This document shows positions 17,378-27,385 of a stretch of 64,000 bases of DNA, piece by piece (within the stretch, counting starts at the first letter, position 1; every line of letters begins with the position of its first letter). Under the pieces are notes generated by a model that was not told where the DNA came from, searched no databases, and saw only the letters and a program-made list of their open reading frames with translations. The DNA lies in the NCBI GenBank assembly GCA_045565695.1, contig JBJLEZ010000005.1:1-64000 (forward strand), read 5' to 3'. Made by a program: the position numbers and the translations under genes. The stretch comes from GCA-2690565 sp002457235. Its GTDB lineage: Bacteria > Verrucomicrobiota > Verrucomicrobiia > Opitutales > Coraliomargaritaceae.

Positions 17378-17389
17378 AATAATTCTGTC

Positions 17390-18343
17390 ATGCGTCCAAT
17401 AGAGGTTTTACATAAAGCAATCGAAACCAATCAACTCGGTCACGCTATCTTACTTGAAAGTAAAAACGCCAAATCGCTTTCTGAGACTGCTGAGTCACTT
17501 GCATCTAAAATTCTTAAAACAGATGCGCTCCACAATCACCCAGACTTTTTCACTCTACGCCCTTCTGGAAAATCTCGTTTTATTCGTATTGGAAAAAAAG
17601 AGGATCGAAATAAAGGAGCACTGCCCGAGAACACAATGAGACGATTAATCAATGATTTACAGAAGACATCGAATCAAGGCGGACATAAAGTAGCGGTCAT
17701 TTATGAAGCTGAACGAATGAATAAAGAGTCCGCTAATGCTTTTTTAAAAACATTAGAAGAACCTCCATCTGATACCATTTTATTCTTACTCACTCACCGC
17801 CCTTACGATTTAATTGATACGATAAAAAGCCGGTGCCTTACCTATCGTATCCCATCAGGTAAGGCTCTTGAAACAAGCGAACTTTGGGAATCATGGAAGC
17901 AGAGTTATTGGCAATGGATGAGTTTGCTGATTCAAGGCTACGATCGCTCTAAATTAGGTCACTTATTTTTTGGTTTTTACGGAATGGTAATAAAGTTACA
18001 AAACACTATTGAAAACTACAGGGAAAGCGTATGGGAATCAGAAAAAGAAAAGATTCAAAGAGCTTTAACTGATGAAGAAAAGACTGCAATGGAAACGGGT
18101 ATAGAACGAACTGTACGAGAGCAGTTATTCTCTCAAATCGCCGACTTAAATAATGATTTTGTTAAAGAAACCGCCAAACAAAATGATCAAAAATATTTAG
18201 TATTTGCTTTAGATGAAATCATGAAAGCACTTGAAAAAAGCCTTTCTTTACTACAATTAAATTTCAATGCTTCATCCGCTATAGAACTCTATTTTTTAAA
18301 ATCTTTAAGAATTTGGTCTAAAGCAACTAAAGACTACCACTAA
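17390..18343 (+). CDS. holB: DNA polymerase III delta-prime subunit-like clamp-loader protein
   Basis: The 317-residue protein has the AAA+ delta-prime core: a start reading LGHAILLES, then the walker-B-like region KVAVIYEAERMNKESANAFLKTLEEPP, then a sensor block TILFLLTHRPYDLIDTIKSRC. No P-loop and no zinc-binding Cys cluster are visible, as in non-ATP-binding delta-prime subunits. It would load the sliding clamp with DnaX and delta. It follows tmk by 12 bp. The C-terminal third is helical and divergent. Confidence 0.88.
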   Translation: MRPIEVLHKAIETNQLGHAILLESKNAKSLSETAESLASKILKTDALHNHPDFFTLRPSGKSRFIRIGKKEDRNKGALPENTMRRLINDLQKTSNQGGHKVAVIYEAERMNKESANAFLKTLEEPPSDTILFLLTHRPYDLIDTIKSRCLTYRIPSGKALETSELWESWKQSYWQWMSLLIQGYDRSKLGHLFFGFYGMVIKLQNTIENYRESVWESEKEKIQRALTDEEKTAMETGIERTVREQLFSQIADLNNDFVKETAKQNDQKYLVFALDEIMKALEKSLSLLQLNFNASSAIELYFLKSLRIWSKATKDYH

Positions 18344-18354
18344 CTGTAACTACT

Positions 18355-19011
18355 ATGTGCGGACGTTATTCTCTCTTCTCATCCTCAAAATCCCTTTCCG
18401 AAGAATTGGGTTTACCTATCGATGTCGAATTATCCCCCTCTTATAATATTGGGCCAAGCAACTCTGTTTTAACCGTATATTTCAATCAAGAAAAACAGAA
18501 TAAAGCGTTTACATTTGCAGATTGGGGACTCAAAACTCCGCAAAACTTTCACATCAACTCACGAATTGAAACAGTAGATACTGCACCTAGATTCAGAGAT
18601 GCATGGCAAGAAAGTCGTTCATTGATACCCGCAAACGGCTTCTACGAATGGTATCAAGATGGGTTAATAAAACAACCCTACTACATTTATCATAAAGACC
18701 ATAAGCCTCTCTTTTTCGCTGGATTAAATTTTTCGCTTTCAGAAGAGGAACGAAATGTTGTCATACTGACTACGGAAGCCGACAAGAATATCGAAACAAT
18801 TCATTCTCGTATGCCCTTAATTATACCAGCTGAATACAATGAGGCATGGCTCAGTGGAAACATGTCCAAAGAGGATGCTGTGCTCGCGAGTCGCAAAATC
18901 GAACTAGTAACTCATACCGTATCTAGTCGGGTCAACAAAATGATTCATAACGATACTTCTTTGATTGAGCAGAAAGACCCAATAAAAGACGATCAATTGC
19001 GTTTATTCTAG
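18355..19011 (+). CDS. SRAP-family protein (YedK/HMCES-type abasic-site shield)
   Basis: The 218-residue protein begins MCGRYSLF. In this family Met1 is removed and Cys2 forms a thiazolidine cross-link with abasic sites in single-stranded DNA, protecting them. Other conserved parts are RCPANGFYEWY-like LIPANGFYEWY with the active Glu, and IHSRMPLII with the active His. The gene is 11 bp after holB, and ends one base before the convergent pyruvate carboxylase gene. Confidence 0.92.
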   Translation: MCGRYSLFSSSKSLSEELGLPIDVELSPSYNIGPSNSVLTVYFNQEKQNKAFTFADWGLKTPQNFHINSRIETVDTAPRFRDAWQESRSLIPANGFYEWYQDGLIKQPYYIYHKDHKPLFFAGLNFSLSEEERNVVILTTEADKNIETIHSRMPLIIPAEYNEAWLSGNMSKEDAVLASRKIELVTHTVSSRVNKMIHNDTSLIEQKDPIKDDQLRLF

Positions 19012-19012
19012 C

Positions 19013-22000
19013 CTATCTAAGTTGAACCAAGAGGTCTTTACTTTCAACTTGGTCACCAATTTGGACTTCGAACTTATCGACAACTCCGTCAGCTAGAGCA
19101 TAAACGGTTGTCTGCATCTTCATCGCTTCCAATACAATTAATTTATCGCCCTTTTTAACTTTTTGACCGACAGAAGCATTCACACTACTAACCATTGCTG
19201 GTATCGGTGCACCTACTTGCATCTTGTTCGCTGAATCAGCTTTTTCTCTACGCTTAGTAGTCGATTTCACTGACTTATCTGTGATGATACATTCTCGTGC
19301 ACGTCCATTGAGTTCAAATGTTAAGCTACACTTACCATCTTCATCAGGCTTACCGACATGGATTAATTTGATAATTAAAGTTTTTCCTTCTTCAATTTCA
19401 ACCGAGATTTCTTCGCCAACTTTGAGTCCATAGAAAAATGCGGGAGTTGGTAAAACTCGGGCATGACCAAATTTCACAATGGATTGAATCATGGTTTCAA
19501 AAACTTGTGGGTACATCAAATAACTGTACAAATCATCATCGCTTACCTCTCCACTGATTTTCTTAGAAAGTTCCTTTCGTGTTGCTTCTAAATCAACCTT
19601 ACCGGCTTTTGCTCCAGGACGACCCATCGTTGGCTTTCTATCACCTAGAACGACTTTTTGCACCTTCTTTGGCCATCCGCCCTTAGGTTGACCAAGACCT
19701 CCAGAAAGCATATCAATGACTGATTCAGGAAATGCCGTACCTGGTTCTAAATTAGGCACGTCTTTGGGCTCGATTCCTTTATTGAGTAAGAACATAGCCA
19801 TATCTCCAACAACTTTACTACTCGGAGTCACTTTTACTATATCTCCAAACAAATCATTGACTTCATGATAATAACGCACCACTTCAGGCCAACGTTTACC
19901 CAGTCCTAATGCACGGGCTTGTTCTCTTAAATTTGTATATTGTCCACCTGGCATTTCATGACGATAGACTTCTGCGCTTCCAAACTTTGGACTGGTGTCA
20001 AACGGTTCATAAAATTGACGAACGGCCTCCCAGTAGATGGAAAGTGAATCAAAATAAGCTAAGTCTAATTTTGTATTTCTACGATCCCCTTGCAAAGCGT
20101 TGATTACAGAGTTCATATTTGGCTGTGAGGTAAGCCCAGACAAGGATGATATTGCTAGATCGACAACATCAACTTGAGCTTCAGACGCTTTCATAATTGA
20201 AGAGCTGGCGATACCACTTGAATCATGTGTATGAAAATGAATCGGCATACCCACTTCTGAGCGTAGTGCTTTGATAAGCTTATAAGCTGCATTTGGATGG
20301 CAGAGCCCAGACATATCTTTAATAGCAAGCATATGCGCACCCATGGATTCCAGTTCCTTTGCCATATTCACATAATAAGCTAAATCATACTTATCTCGCT
20401 TTGAATCTGTAATGTCTCCAGTATAACAAATAGTCGCTTCACAAATTCTATCGGTATCTTCACGAATCGATTTCATCGCTACTTTTAGATTTGGCAAATA
20501 GTTCAAAGAATCAAAAACACGGAAAATATCCATACCTGATTCAGCACTATGCTTAATAAAGCCACGAATCACATTATCTGGATAATTAGAATAACCGACA
20601 CCATTAGCCCCTCTTAACAACATTTGAAAACAAATATTAGGGATTCTTTCTCTAAGGCGTTTGAGGCGTTTGAAAGGGTTCTCATTAAGAAAACGCATCG
20701 TGGTATCAAAAGTTGCACCGCCCCAACATTCTAAACTGAATAAATTATGTGCATTCTGTGCGATAGAATCTGCAACAGCTAATTGATCGAAACTTCGCAT
20801 ACGAGCTGCTAATAAAGACTGGTGGGCATCTCGCATTGTAGTATCTGTAACAAGCAAGCGTTTTTGAGAATGGACCCAATCGCAAAACTTATCTGGCCCA
20901 TGTTTATCTAAATATTGCTTAGTACCTGCAGGTTTTTTGAGCTTCGGATCGTAATCAGGAAGAATAAGAGGCAGATCCATTTTCGGAACTCCACGACCTT
21001 TAACTTGCTCATTTCCGTTAACAATAGTTTCTCCCAATAAATTCAGCAACTTAGTTGCACGGTCTTTTCGTGGTTTAAAAGAAAACAGTTCAGGAGATCG
21101 GTCGATCAATGTTGTTGTTGCATTTCCTGATTCGAAAGTGGGATGATGCAAAACATTTTCAATGAAAGGAATATTTGTCTTAACACCACGGATACGCATT
21201 TCACGCAAAGCACGGTTCATGCGCTGAATCGCTTGTTCAAAATTTTGAGCAGAGGCAGAAATCTTAACCAATAAGGAATCATAGTATGGAGTGATCACCG
21301 CTCCAGTATCACCCATAGCACCATCGAGGCGGATACCAAATCCAGCGGCACTTCGATAATTTACAATTTTTCCATAGTCTGGAGCAAAATTTTTCTCTGG
21401 GTCTTCCGTCGTAACACGTGCTTGAATTGCCACGCCATTTCTTGGAATTGCATCCTGTTTCGGAATATTTATTTCTTTCCCGTGCAACTTATATCCTTTA
21501 GCAACCAAAATTTGACTGCGAACAATATCAATACCTGTGATAATTTCAGTGACTGTATGCTCAACCTGAATTCGGGGATTCATTTCAATAAAGAACCAAT
21601 CGTGAGAATCTAAATCCAGCAAGAACTCTACTGTTCCAGCGTTGTAATAGCCAATTGATTTAGCAATCTTCACTGCTGCCTCGCAGAGTTCTTTACGAAC
21701 TTTTTCTGGCAGGTTTACAGACGGTGCTATTTCGATGACTTTTTGATAACGTCTTTGAATCGAACAATCTCTTTCATGTAAATGCACTACATTACCATGT
21801 TTATCACCCAAAATTTGAACCTCAATGTGTTTTGCACGTCCAATATAGCGCTCTAAAAAGACGGATGAATTACCAAAAGCACGTTCTGCCTCCCCTTGAG
21901 CTTCCTCTAGCTGGGATTCTAAATCCGCTTCTTTTTTTACGATTCGCATTCCACGGCCGCCACCACCAAACGCCGCTTTAATAATCAAAGGAAAACCAAT

Positions 22001-22450
22001 TTTCTTTGCTGTCTTGAGTGCAATTTTACGATCACTTATCGCATCTTCAGTACCAGGAAGAGTCGGAACACCTACTTCATCAGCTATCTTTCTAGCCGCT
22101 ATCTTATCGCCCATCTTTGAAAGAAGCTCTGAACTCGGCCCAATAAACGTAATACCATTGTCTTCACAAGCTTTAGCAAAATTCGCATTTTCTGACAAAA
22201 AGCCATATCCAGGATGAATCATTTCAATCCCTTTGTCCTTTGAAAGGTCGATTATTCCATCAATATCTAAATAGGCGGCGACAGGCCCCTTGCCCTCTCC
22301 GATTAAATAAGATTCATCGGCTTTAAAGCGATGAACTCCAAAGCGATCTTCATTCGCATAAAGTGCGACTGTTCGGTAGTTCAACTCGGAAGCACTACGA
22401 AAAATTCTTACTGCTATTTCACTTCTATTGGCTGCTAAAATCTTATTCAT
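19013..22450 (-). CDS. pyc: Pyruvate carboxylase
   Basis: The single-chain biotin enzyme carboxylates pyruvate to oxaloacetate, refilling the TCA cycle. At 1145 residues it is full length. The biotin carboxylase part (about 1-450) has AAFGGGGRGMRIV, the ATP-grasp block and EMNPRIQVEHTVTE. The carboxyltransferase part (about 530-1000) begins DTTMRDAHQSLLAARMR. The C-terminal biotinyl domain has VLEAMKMQT, with the biotinylated Lys at about residue 1112. It is encoded next to the 2-oxoglutarate dehydrogenase operon, which uses the same cycle. It may be read from the promoter upstream of the SUI1 gene (111 bp gap). Confidence 0.97.
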   Translation of the reverse strand: MNKILAANRSEIAVRIFRSASELNYRTVALYANEDRFGVHRFKADESYLIGEGKGPVAAYLDIDGIIDLSKDKGIEMIHPGYGFLSENANFAKACEDNGITFIGPSSELLSKMGDKIAARKIADEVGVPTLPGTEDAISDRKIALKTAKKIGFPLIIKAAFGGGGRGMRIVKKEADLESQLEEAQGEAERAFGNSSVFLERYIGRAKHIEVQILGDKHGNVVHLHERDCSIQRRYQKVIEIAPSVNLPEKVRKELCEAAVKIAKSIGYYNAGTVEFLLDLDSHDWFFIEMNPRIQVEHTVTEIITGIDIVRSQILVAKGYKLHGKEINIPKQDAIPRNGVAIQARVTTEDPEKNFAPDYGKIVNYRSAAGFGIRLDGAMGDTGAVITPYYDSLLVKISASAQNFEQAIQRMNRALREMRIRGVKTNIPFIENVLHHPTFESGNATTTLIDRSPELFSFKPRKDRATKLLNLLGETIVNGNEQVKGRGVPKMDLPLILPDYDPKLKKPAGTKQYLDKHGPDKFCDWVHSQKRLLVTDTTMRDAHQSLLAARMRSFDQLAVADSIAQNAHNLFSLECWGGATFDTTMRFLNENPFKRLKRLRERIPNICFQMLLRGANGVGYSNYPDNVIRGFIKHSAESGMDIFRVFDSLNYLPNLKVAMKSIREDTDRICEATICYTGDITDSKRDKYDLAYYVNMAKELESMGAHMLAIKDMSGLCHPNAAYKLIKALRSEVGMPIHFHTHDSSGIASSSIMKASEAQVDVVDLAISSLSGLTSQPNMNSVINALQGDRRNTKLDLAYFDSLSIYWEAVRQFYEPFDTSPKFGSAEVYRHEMPGGQYTNLREQARALGLGKRWPEVVRYYHEVNDLFGDIVKVTPSSKVVGDMAMFLLNKGIEPKDVPNLEPGTAFPESVIDMLSGGLGQPKGGWPKKVQKVVLGDRKPTMGRPGAKAGKVDLEATRKELSKKISGEVSDDDLYSYLMYPQVFETMIQSIVKFGHARVLPTPAFFYGLKVGEEISVEIEEGKTLIIKLIHVGKPDEDGKCSLTFELNGRARECIITDKSVKSTTKRREKADSANKMQVGAPIPAMVSSVNASVGQKVKKGDKLIVLEAMKMQTTVYALADGVVDKFEVQIGDQVESKDLLVQLR

Positions 22451-22561
22451 ATACTAAAGATAAATTATTTTTATAATAAGAATTACAAAAAAGTAACAGT
22501 GTTAGTCAATCTTCGGTTAGGTTTATTTAAAAAGAATTGCAAAATCCGCACCAGTAAAAGC

Positions 22562-22948
22562 CTATCCTCCAGAACGAATTAGGGTAAAACCTAATTCCTT
22601 TAGATAGCTTTCTGATTGATTAAACTTATCTCCTTGTAGTTCTATAGATTTGTTAGAAGCTTTTATCGTGCCACCACAGCCAAATGATTGCTTCATTTTT
22701 AACAAAATTGCATTGAGGTCGCTTTTTGACATGTGAGTGGGCCATTCATAAATCTCGGTGACTGGCTTTAAGCCCTTTCCACTTTTTAGCAAACGTCCTT
22801 TGATTCGATAGCGTTTTGACGGTTTTTCAAAGGAACTTTTCAGCGGACTATTTTCAGAAGAAACATCGCCTTGACTTAAATTCCCCCAAAGATCGACCTT
22901 TAAATTATTCTCTCCAGAAACCTGAACCTTTTTTCCTTTTTTAGACAT
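22562..22948 (-). CDS. SUI1/eIF1-like translation initiation factor (YciH family)
   Basis: The 128-residue protein has a disordered basic start (MSKKGKKVQVSG) and a C-terminal SUI1 domain (about 50-125). Family features are KGLKPVTEIYEW, LLKMKQSFGCGGTIK and the closing LKELGFTLIRSGG. Bacterial members such as YciH are thought to check start-site choice during initiation. That is interesting here because nearly all genes in the window lack Shine-Dalgarno sequences. It lies 15 bp after a 66-residue gene. Confidence 0.9.
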   Translation of the reverse strand: MSKKGKKVQVSGENNLKVDLWGNLSQGDVSSENSPLKSSFEKPSKRYRIKGRLLKSGKGLKPVTEIYEWPTHMSKSDLNAILLKMKQSFGCGGTIKASNKSIELQGDKFNQSESYLKELGFTLIRSGG

Positions 22949-22963
22949 AATCTTTACCCAAGC

Positions 22964-23164
22964 TCAAAAATCTGAGGCTTCTAAAAAGTCATTTGCTTTA
23001 TGGTAACTTCTTCGTGATAAGAAATGTTGTAACTGCTTTGGTAAACTCGAATCTTTGCTCATAGCATCCATACGCTTAATTGCCATTAGATAGTTGCCTT
23101 TATCCACAGCGCCAATGCCAGAAATTGCCATTTTTAAATCTTTTTTTAAATTAGCTAAGTCCAT
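22964..23164 (-). CDS. Small helical protein of unknown function
   Basis: The 66-residue product is rich in Lys and predicted helical (MDLANLKKDLKMAISGIG). It contains an RMDAMSK segment and a C-terminal LSRRSYHKANDFL stretch. I do not recognise a family. It starts the leftward unit that continues with the SUI1 factor, and the short 15-bp gap supports a real gene. The region upstream (23165-23281) separates it from sucA and must hold both promoters. Confidence 0.6.
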   Translation of the reverse strand: MDLANLKKDLKMAISGIGAVDKGNYLMAIKRMDAMSKDSSLPKQLQHFLSRRSYHKANDFLEASDF

Positions 23165-23281
23165 AAATGAAAATTAAATCTCCGTTCTTTAAAATTACCA
23201 ATAAAAAAGTTCAATATTCGTATGATTAGATTTGAAAATAATAAAAGAGTGTTCAAACATTTTACTTAGATTATCTAATTT

Positions 23282-26029
23282 ATGATACAAAGTAATGCTA
23301 CTAGTTCTTGGAACGCTGATTTAATTGATGAAATGCACTCAAAATGGATTGAATCACCAGATTCATTAGATCCTATTTGGAAAGCCTTTTTTGAAGGCTT
23401 TGAGTTAGGAAGTAGTATTGAACAAGATGTGCCGAATGCTCAACAAGGAGAAGCACCTAAAACATTAACTGAATTAGAATCAACAAAACAAGCACGCTTC
23501 ATTGGTTTGATCTATGCCTACCGTTCTCTTGGACACACAATTGCTAATTTCAATCCTCTAGCTAAAGAAACAAGCACTAATCCACGGTTAACTCTCGAAA
23601 GATTAGGCTTTAAAAATTCGGATTTAAACAGTGTTTATGACAGTGGAAATTACTTAGGGGGCATACAATTGAGCCTTAAAGAATTAATTGAGCGCTTAGA
23701 AAAAACCTACTGTAAAACCGTTGGCTTTGAATATCTTCACATTCAAGAGACTACCAAACGTAGGTGGATTCAAGCACGCATTGAGCCTGAATGCTTTGTC
23801 CCTCGCTTCGAACGAGAACAAAAACATAATATTTTAAAAAGTATTATAGAAGCGGAAACCTTCGAAGCCTTTTTACAATCCAAATTTTTAGGGCAAAAAC
23901 GCTTCTCTCTAGAGGGCGGTGAGACTTTGATTGCGATACTCGATAGTATATTTCAAAGATGTGGAAAAAATAAAGTCGATGAAATCGTCATGGGTATGGC
24001 ACATAGAGGCCGCTTAAATGTACTCGGTAATTTCTTAGGCAAGTCCTTTGAATATATTTTACGAGAATTTTCAGAAAACTATATCCCCGACACCATCTAT
24101 GGTGATGGCGATGTCAAATATCACCTAGGCTTTGAAACAAAACGTAAAACCTTGGATGATCACTTAGTCGAATTACGCCTAGCGGCTAATCCTTCACACC
24201 TTGAAGCAGTTGACCCAGTCGTCCAAGGGAAAGCACGTGCTCGTCAAAGAATTCGACAAGACCTTGAACGCAAAAAAGTCCTTCCAATATTGATCCACGG
24301 GGACGCTGCCATAGCGGGACAAGGTATCGTTTCTGAAGTATTTAATTTCTCGCAACTTAACGGCTATCGAACTGGCGGCACCATCCATATAGTTGTAAAT
24401 AATCAAATAGGATTTACCACTGGACCAGCAGACGCACGCTCAAGTCGTTATTGCACCGATGTAGCAAAAATTGTCGAAGCCCCTATTTTCCATGTGAATT
24501 GTAATGACCCACTGGCTGTTGTCGCTGCGGTAGAGACAGCATTTGACTACCGACAGACCTTTGGCAGTGATGTCGTTATAGATATGTACTGCTATCGGAA
24601 ACACGGACATAATGAATCTGATGAACCTGCATTCACACAACCTGTACTGTACCAAAAAATTAGTAGTATGCCTAAAATTAGTCAAATCCTGGCAGAGCAA
24701 CTCAAATCACAAGGCGATATAAGTGATGATGAAGTTCAGTCTATCAAAGACGATTATTTGGCGAAACTAGAAGCTGCGCACAATAAAAATTTAGAAAGTA
24801 GCACTACAACTAAAGATCCATTTGCTGAATCTAACGCAAGAAAACAACCGCCCTATTCTTTTGAAATTTTTCAAACTAAAGCGAAGAAGGAAACCCTTAG
24901 CCATATTGTAAATCAGCACGCAAAATTCCCAGAAGGATTTCGTGTAAATCGTAAAATCAAAAGACAATTAGAGGCGAAAATAAAAGCTTTTGAGACAGAC
25001 TCTGGAATTGATTGGGGATTAGCCGAATCACTTGCATTTGGTACGCTTCTCATTGAAGGTACTCCGGTTCGCATCAGCGGACAAGATTCAAAGAGAGGTA
25101 CTTTCAGTCATCGACACTCCGTTCTCTATGATACAGAAACACGCGAACGTTATACAAACCTTCTCGATCTCAGTGAAGATCAAGCACAATTCTGCGTACA
25201 CAATTCCCTTTTGTCGGAAGCAGCAGTCTTAGGATTTGATTTTGGTTACTCGCTCGATTACCCCCAAATGCTGTGTATTTGGGAAGCTCAATTCGGTGAC
25301 TTTGTCAACGGTGCTCAGGTTATTATCGACCAGTTTATCACAAGCAGCGAATCTAAATGGGGTCGACTCAGTGGCATTGTTATGTTGCTGCCTCATGGCT
25401 ATGAAGGACAAGGTCCAGAGCACTCCTCGGCACGTTTGGAGCGCTTCCTACAATCGTGTGCTGATAATAATATTCAGGTCTGTAACTTAACAACACCTGC
25501 TCAATTATTTCATGTTTTGAGAAGGCAAATGAAACGGGAGTTTAAAAAGCCTTTGGTGATAATGACGCCAAAGAGTTTATTACGACATAAAGAATGCGTA
25601 TCAAAAGTATCTGATTTTACCGAAGGTCATTTTCATAATATGATCGATGATGACAGTGTGGATAAAAATAGAATTAAAAAAATCATCCTTTGCTCTGGTA
25701 AAATTTATTATGATTTAGAAAGTCATAGAAAAACTCGAGGCTATGAACATATTGCTATTGTTCGAGTCGAACAATTTTATCCTCTAGATCGTGAATTATT
25801 TTCATCTATACTCAAAAGCTATCCAGATGAAGCAGAAATCATATGGTGCCAAGAAGAACCCAAAAATATGGGTGGCTGGACATTTATTCTTTCCTATATT
25901 TTAGAGCTAACTGGTAAGATGCCAAAATATGTTGGCAGAAAATGCTCGGCAAGTCCTGCAGTAGGCTCCTTAGCGATTCATAAATATGAACAGTCTACAT
26001 TAGTTAGTGAGGCTTTGGATTCAGAATAA
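23282..26029 (+). CDS. sucA: 2-oxoglutarate dehydrogenase E1 component
   Basis: This thiamine-diphosphate E1 decarboxylates 2-oxoglutarate and passes the succinyl group to E2. At 915 residues it is full length. The N-terminal peripheral-binding segment reads SWNADLIDEMHSKW. HRGRLNVLGNF, the TPP-binding block ILIHGDAAIAGQG, the NNQIGFTT segment and GHNESDEPAFTQP are all present. The transketolase C-domain includes GYSLDYPQMLCIWEAQFGDF. It is the first gene of sucA-sucB-lpdA, with 71 bp before sucB. Confidence 0.97.
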   Translation: MIQSNATSSWNADLIDEMHSKWIESPDSLDPIWKAFFEGFELGSSIEQDVPNAQQGEAPKTLTELESTKQARFIGLIYAYRSLGHTIANFNPLAKETSTNPRLTLERLGFKNSDLNSVYDSGNYLGGIQLSLKELIERLEKTYCKTVGFEYLHIQETTKRRWIQARIEPECFVPRFEREQKHNILKSIIEAETFEAFLQSKFLGQKRFSLEGGETLIAILDSIFQRCGKNKVDEIVMGMAHRGRLNVLGNFLGKSFEYILREFSENYIPDTIYGDGDVKYHLGFETKRKTLDDHLVELRLAANPSHLEAVDPVVQGKARARQRIRQDLERKKVLPILIHGDAAIAGQGIVSEVFNFSQLNGYRTGGTIHIVVNNQIGFTTGPADARSSRYCTDVAKIVEAPIFHVNCNDPLAVVAAVETAFDYRQTFGSDVVIDMYCYRKHGHNESDEPAFTQPVLYQKISSMPKISQILAEQLKSQGDISDDEVQSIKDDYLAKLEAAHNKNLESSTTTKDPFAESNARKQPPYSFEIFQTKAKKETLSHIVNQHAKFPEGFRVNRKIKRQLEAKIKAFETDSGIDWGLAESLAFGTLLIEGTPVRISGQDSKRGTFSHRHSVLYDTETRERYTNLLDLSEDQAQFCVHNSLLSEAAVLGFDFGYSLDYPQMLCIWEAQFGDFVNGAQVIIDQFITSSESKWGRLSGIVMLLPHGYEGQGPEHSSARLERFLQSCADNNIQVCNLTTPAQLFHVLRRQMKREFKKPLVIMTPKSLLRHKECVSKVSDFTEGHFHNMIDDDSVDKNRIKKIILCSGKIYYDLESHRKTRGYEHIAIVRVEQFYPLDRELFSSILKSYPDEAEIIWCQEEPKNMGGWTFILSYILELTGKMPKYVGRKCSASPAVGSLAIHKYEQSTLVSEALDSE

Positions 26030-26100
26030 TCGAAAAAATTCCGAACTTCTGATTTGCCATTTACCTTAATTCACAATTATAAAACTCTAAACTAACTATT

Positions 26101-27378
26101 ATGGCCATTGAAGTAAAAGTTCCCTCTATGGGTGAATCAATAACAAGCGGAATACTCTCAGCATGGCTTGTGAAAGATGGTGATTTCGTTGAAAAGGATC
26201 AACCTATATACGAACTTGAGACAGATAAAATTACCTCAGAGGCCACTGCAGAGGTATCAGGAGTTATTCAATTTAAAGTCGATCAAGATGCAGAAGTAGA
26301 TATCGGTTCGACTGTTGCTACGATTGACGATTCTGCAAAGGCATCTACAAACAATGAAGAACCTAAAGTAATTGAAGCCAAAGAAACTCCGATTCAGCCT
26401 ACTATTTCAGATGTAAACGATGCTCCAAAAAAGGAAGAAGAAAAAAAGGCACAGGAAGTAGCTAATTCCGAAAAAAGTTTATCACCTGCTAGCCGAAAAC
26501 ATTCAATTGAAACACAAGTTGATATAGATCAATTAGAAGGCACTGGAAAAGATGGAAGAATCACAAAGGTCGATATCCTATCTGCTAAAGCTCCTCAAGT
26601 GATTGCCCCCAAAGAGTCTACATCGAACCAATCAGGTTCGCTAACAAGTAGCACAACACCCACTCCAGCGGACTCATCAACACGTGAAACTCGTAAAAAA
26701 ATGAGCCCATTGAGGAAGAAAATCGCACAACGGCTCGTTAATGCGACCCAGGAAGCGGCTCTGCTTACTACTTTTAATGAAGTAGATATGAGTCGAGTCA
26801 TGCAACTGAGAAAGGCCCATCAAGAATCTTTTGTAAAGCGGTATGGAATTAAATTAGGCTTTATGTCTTTTTTCACAAAAGCCGTAGTGAATGCTCTCCA
26901 AAGTGTCCCTGCAGTAAATGCTCGAATCGAAGATAATTTCATCGTACAACAACATTACTACGACATCGGCATTGCTGTGGGTACGGAAAAAGGCTTACTT
27001 GTGCCAGTGGTTAGGGATTGTGAGCAGAAGTCCTTCCAAGAGATTGAACAAAGCATACTTGATTTTGCAAAAGATGCTAGAGAATCAAAAATTCAGCTGA
27101 AAGATTTAGAAGGTGGTGTTTTCACTATCTCAAATGGAGGTATTTACGGATCCATGTTAAGTACCCCAATTATCAATTTCCCACAACCAGCCATTCTTGG
27201 ACTGCATAACATTCAAGAAAGAGCAGTCGTTGTGAATGGTGAAATTGTTGCTCGGCCGATGATGTACCTCGCATTAAGCTATGACCATAGATTAATTGAT
27301 GGAAAAGAAGCAGTTACTTTTTTGAACCACATTAAGCATGCAATAGAAAATCCAGATCGCTTGCTAATTGGTCTATAA
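26101..27378 (+). CDS. sucB: 2-oxoglutarate dehydrogenase E2, dihydrolipoyl succinyltransferase
   Basis: The 425-residue E2 core has one lipoyl domain (1-75) with the lipoylated Lys in ELETDKITSE (about residue 43). A Pro/Glu/Lys linker follows, then an E1/E3-binding domain (about 126-160, SPASRKHSIE..GTGKDGRITK). The catalytic domain (from about 200) ends with SYDHRLIDGKEAV, which holds the active His and Asp. The genomic position directly after sucA identifies it as the succinyl, not acetyl, transferase. It overlaps no gene, and lpdA starts 7 bp later. Confidence 0.96.
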   Translation: MAIEVKVPSMGESITSGILSAWLVKDGDFVEKDQPIYELETDKITSEATAEVSGVIQFKVDQDAEVDIGSTVATIDDSAKASTNNEEPKVIEAKETPIQPTISDVNDAPKKEEEKKAQEVANSEKSLSPASRKHSIETQVDIDQLEGTGKDGRITKVDILSAKAPQVIAPKESTSNQSGSLTSSTTPTPADSSTRETRKKMSPLRKKIAQRLVNATQEAALLTTFNEVDMSRVMQLRKAHQESFVKRYGIKLGFMSFFTKAVVNALQSVPAVNARIEDNFIVQQHYYDIGIAVGTEKGLLVPVVRDCEQKSFQEIEQSILDFAKDARESKIQLKDLEGGVFTISNGGIYGSMLSTPIINFPQPAILGLHNIQERAVVVNGEIVARPMMYLALSYDHRLIDGKEAVTFLNHIKHAIENPDRLLIGL

Positions 27379-27385
27379 AAACATT

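Noticed and set aside
17390..18343. Missing P-loop in HolB as a defect
   Set aside because: Delta-prime subunits often lack a working ATP site, so this is normal.
23266..23278. TTAGAT-T-ATCTAA palindrome before sucA
   Set aside because: Six-base arms in AT-rich DNA are expected by chance; not called as an operator.
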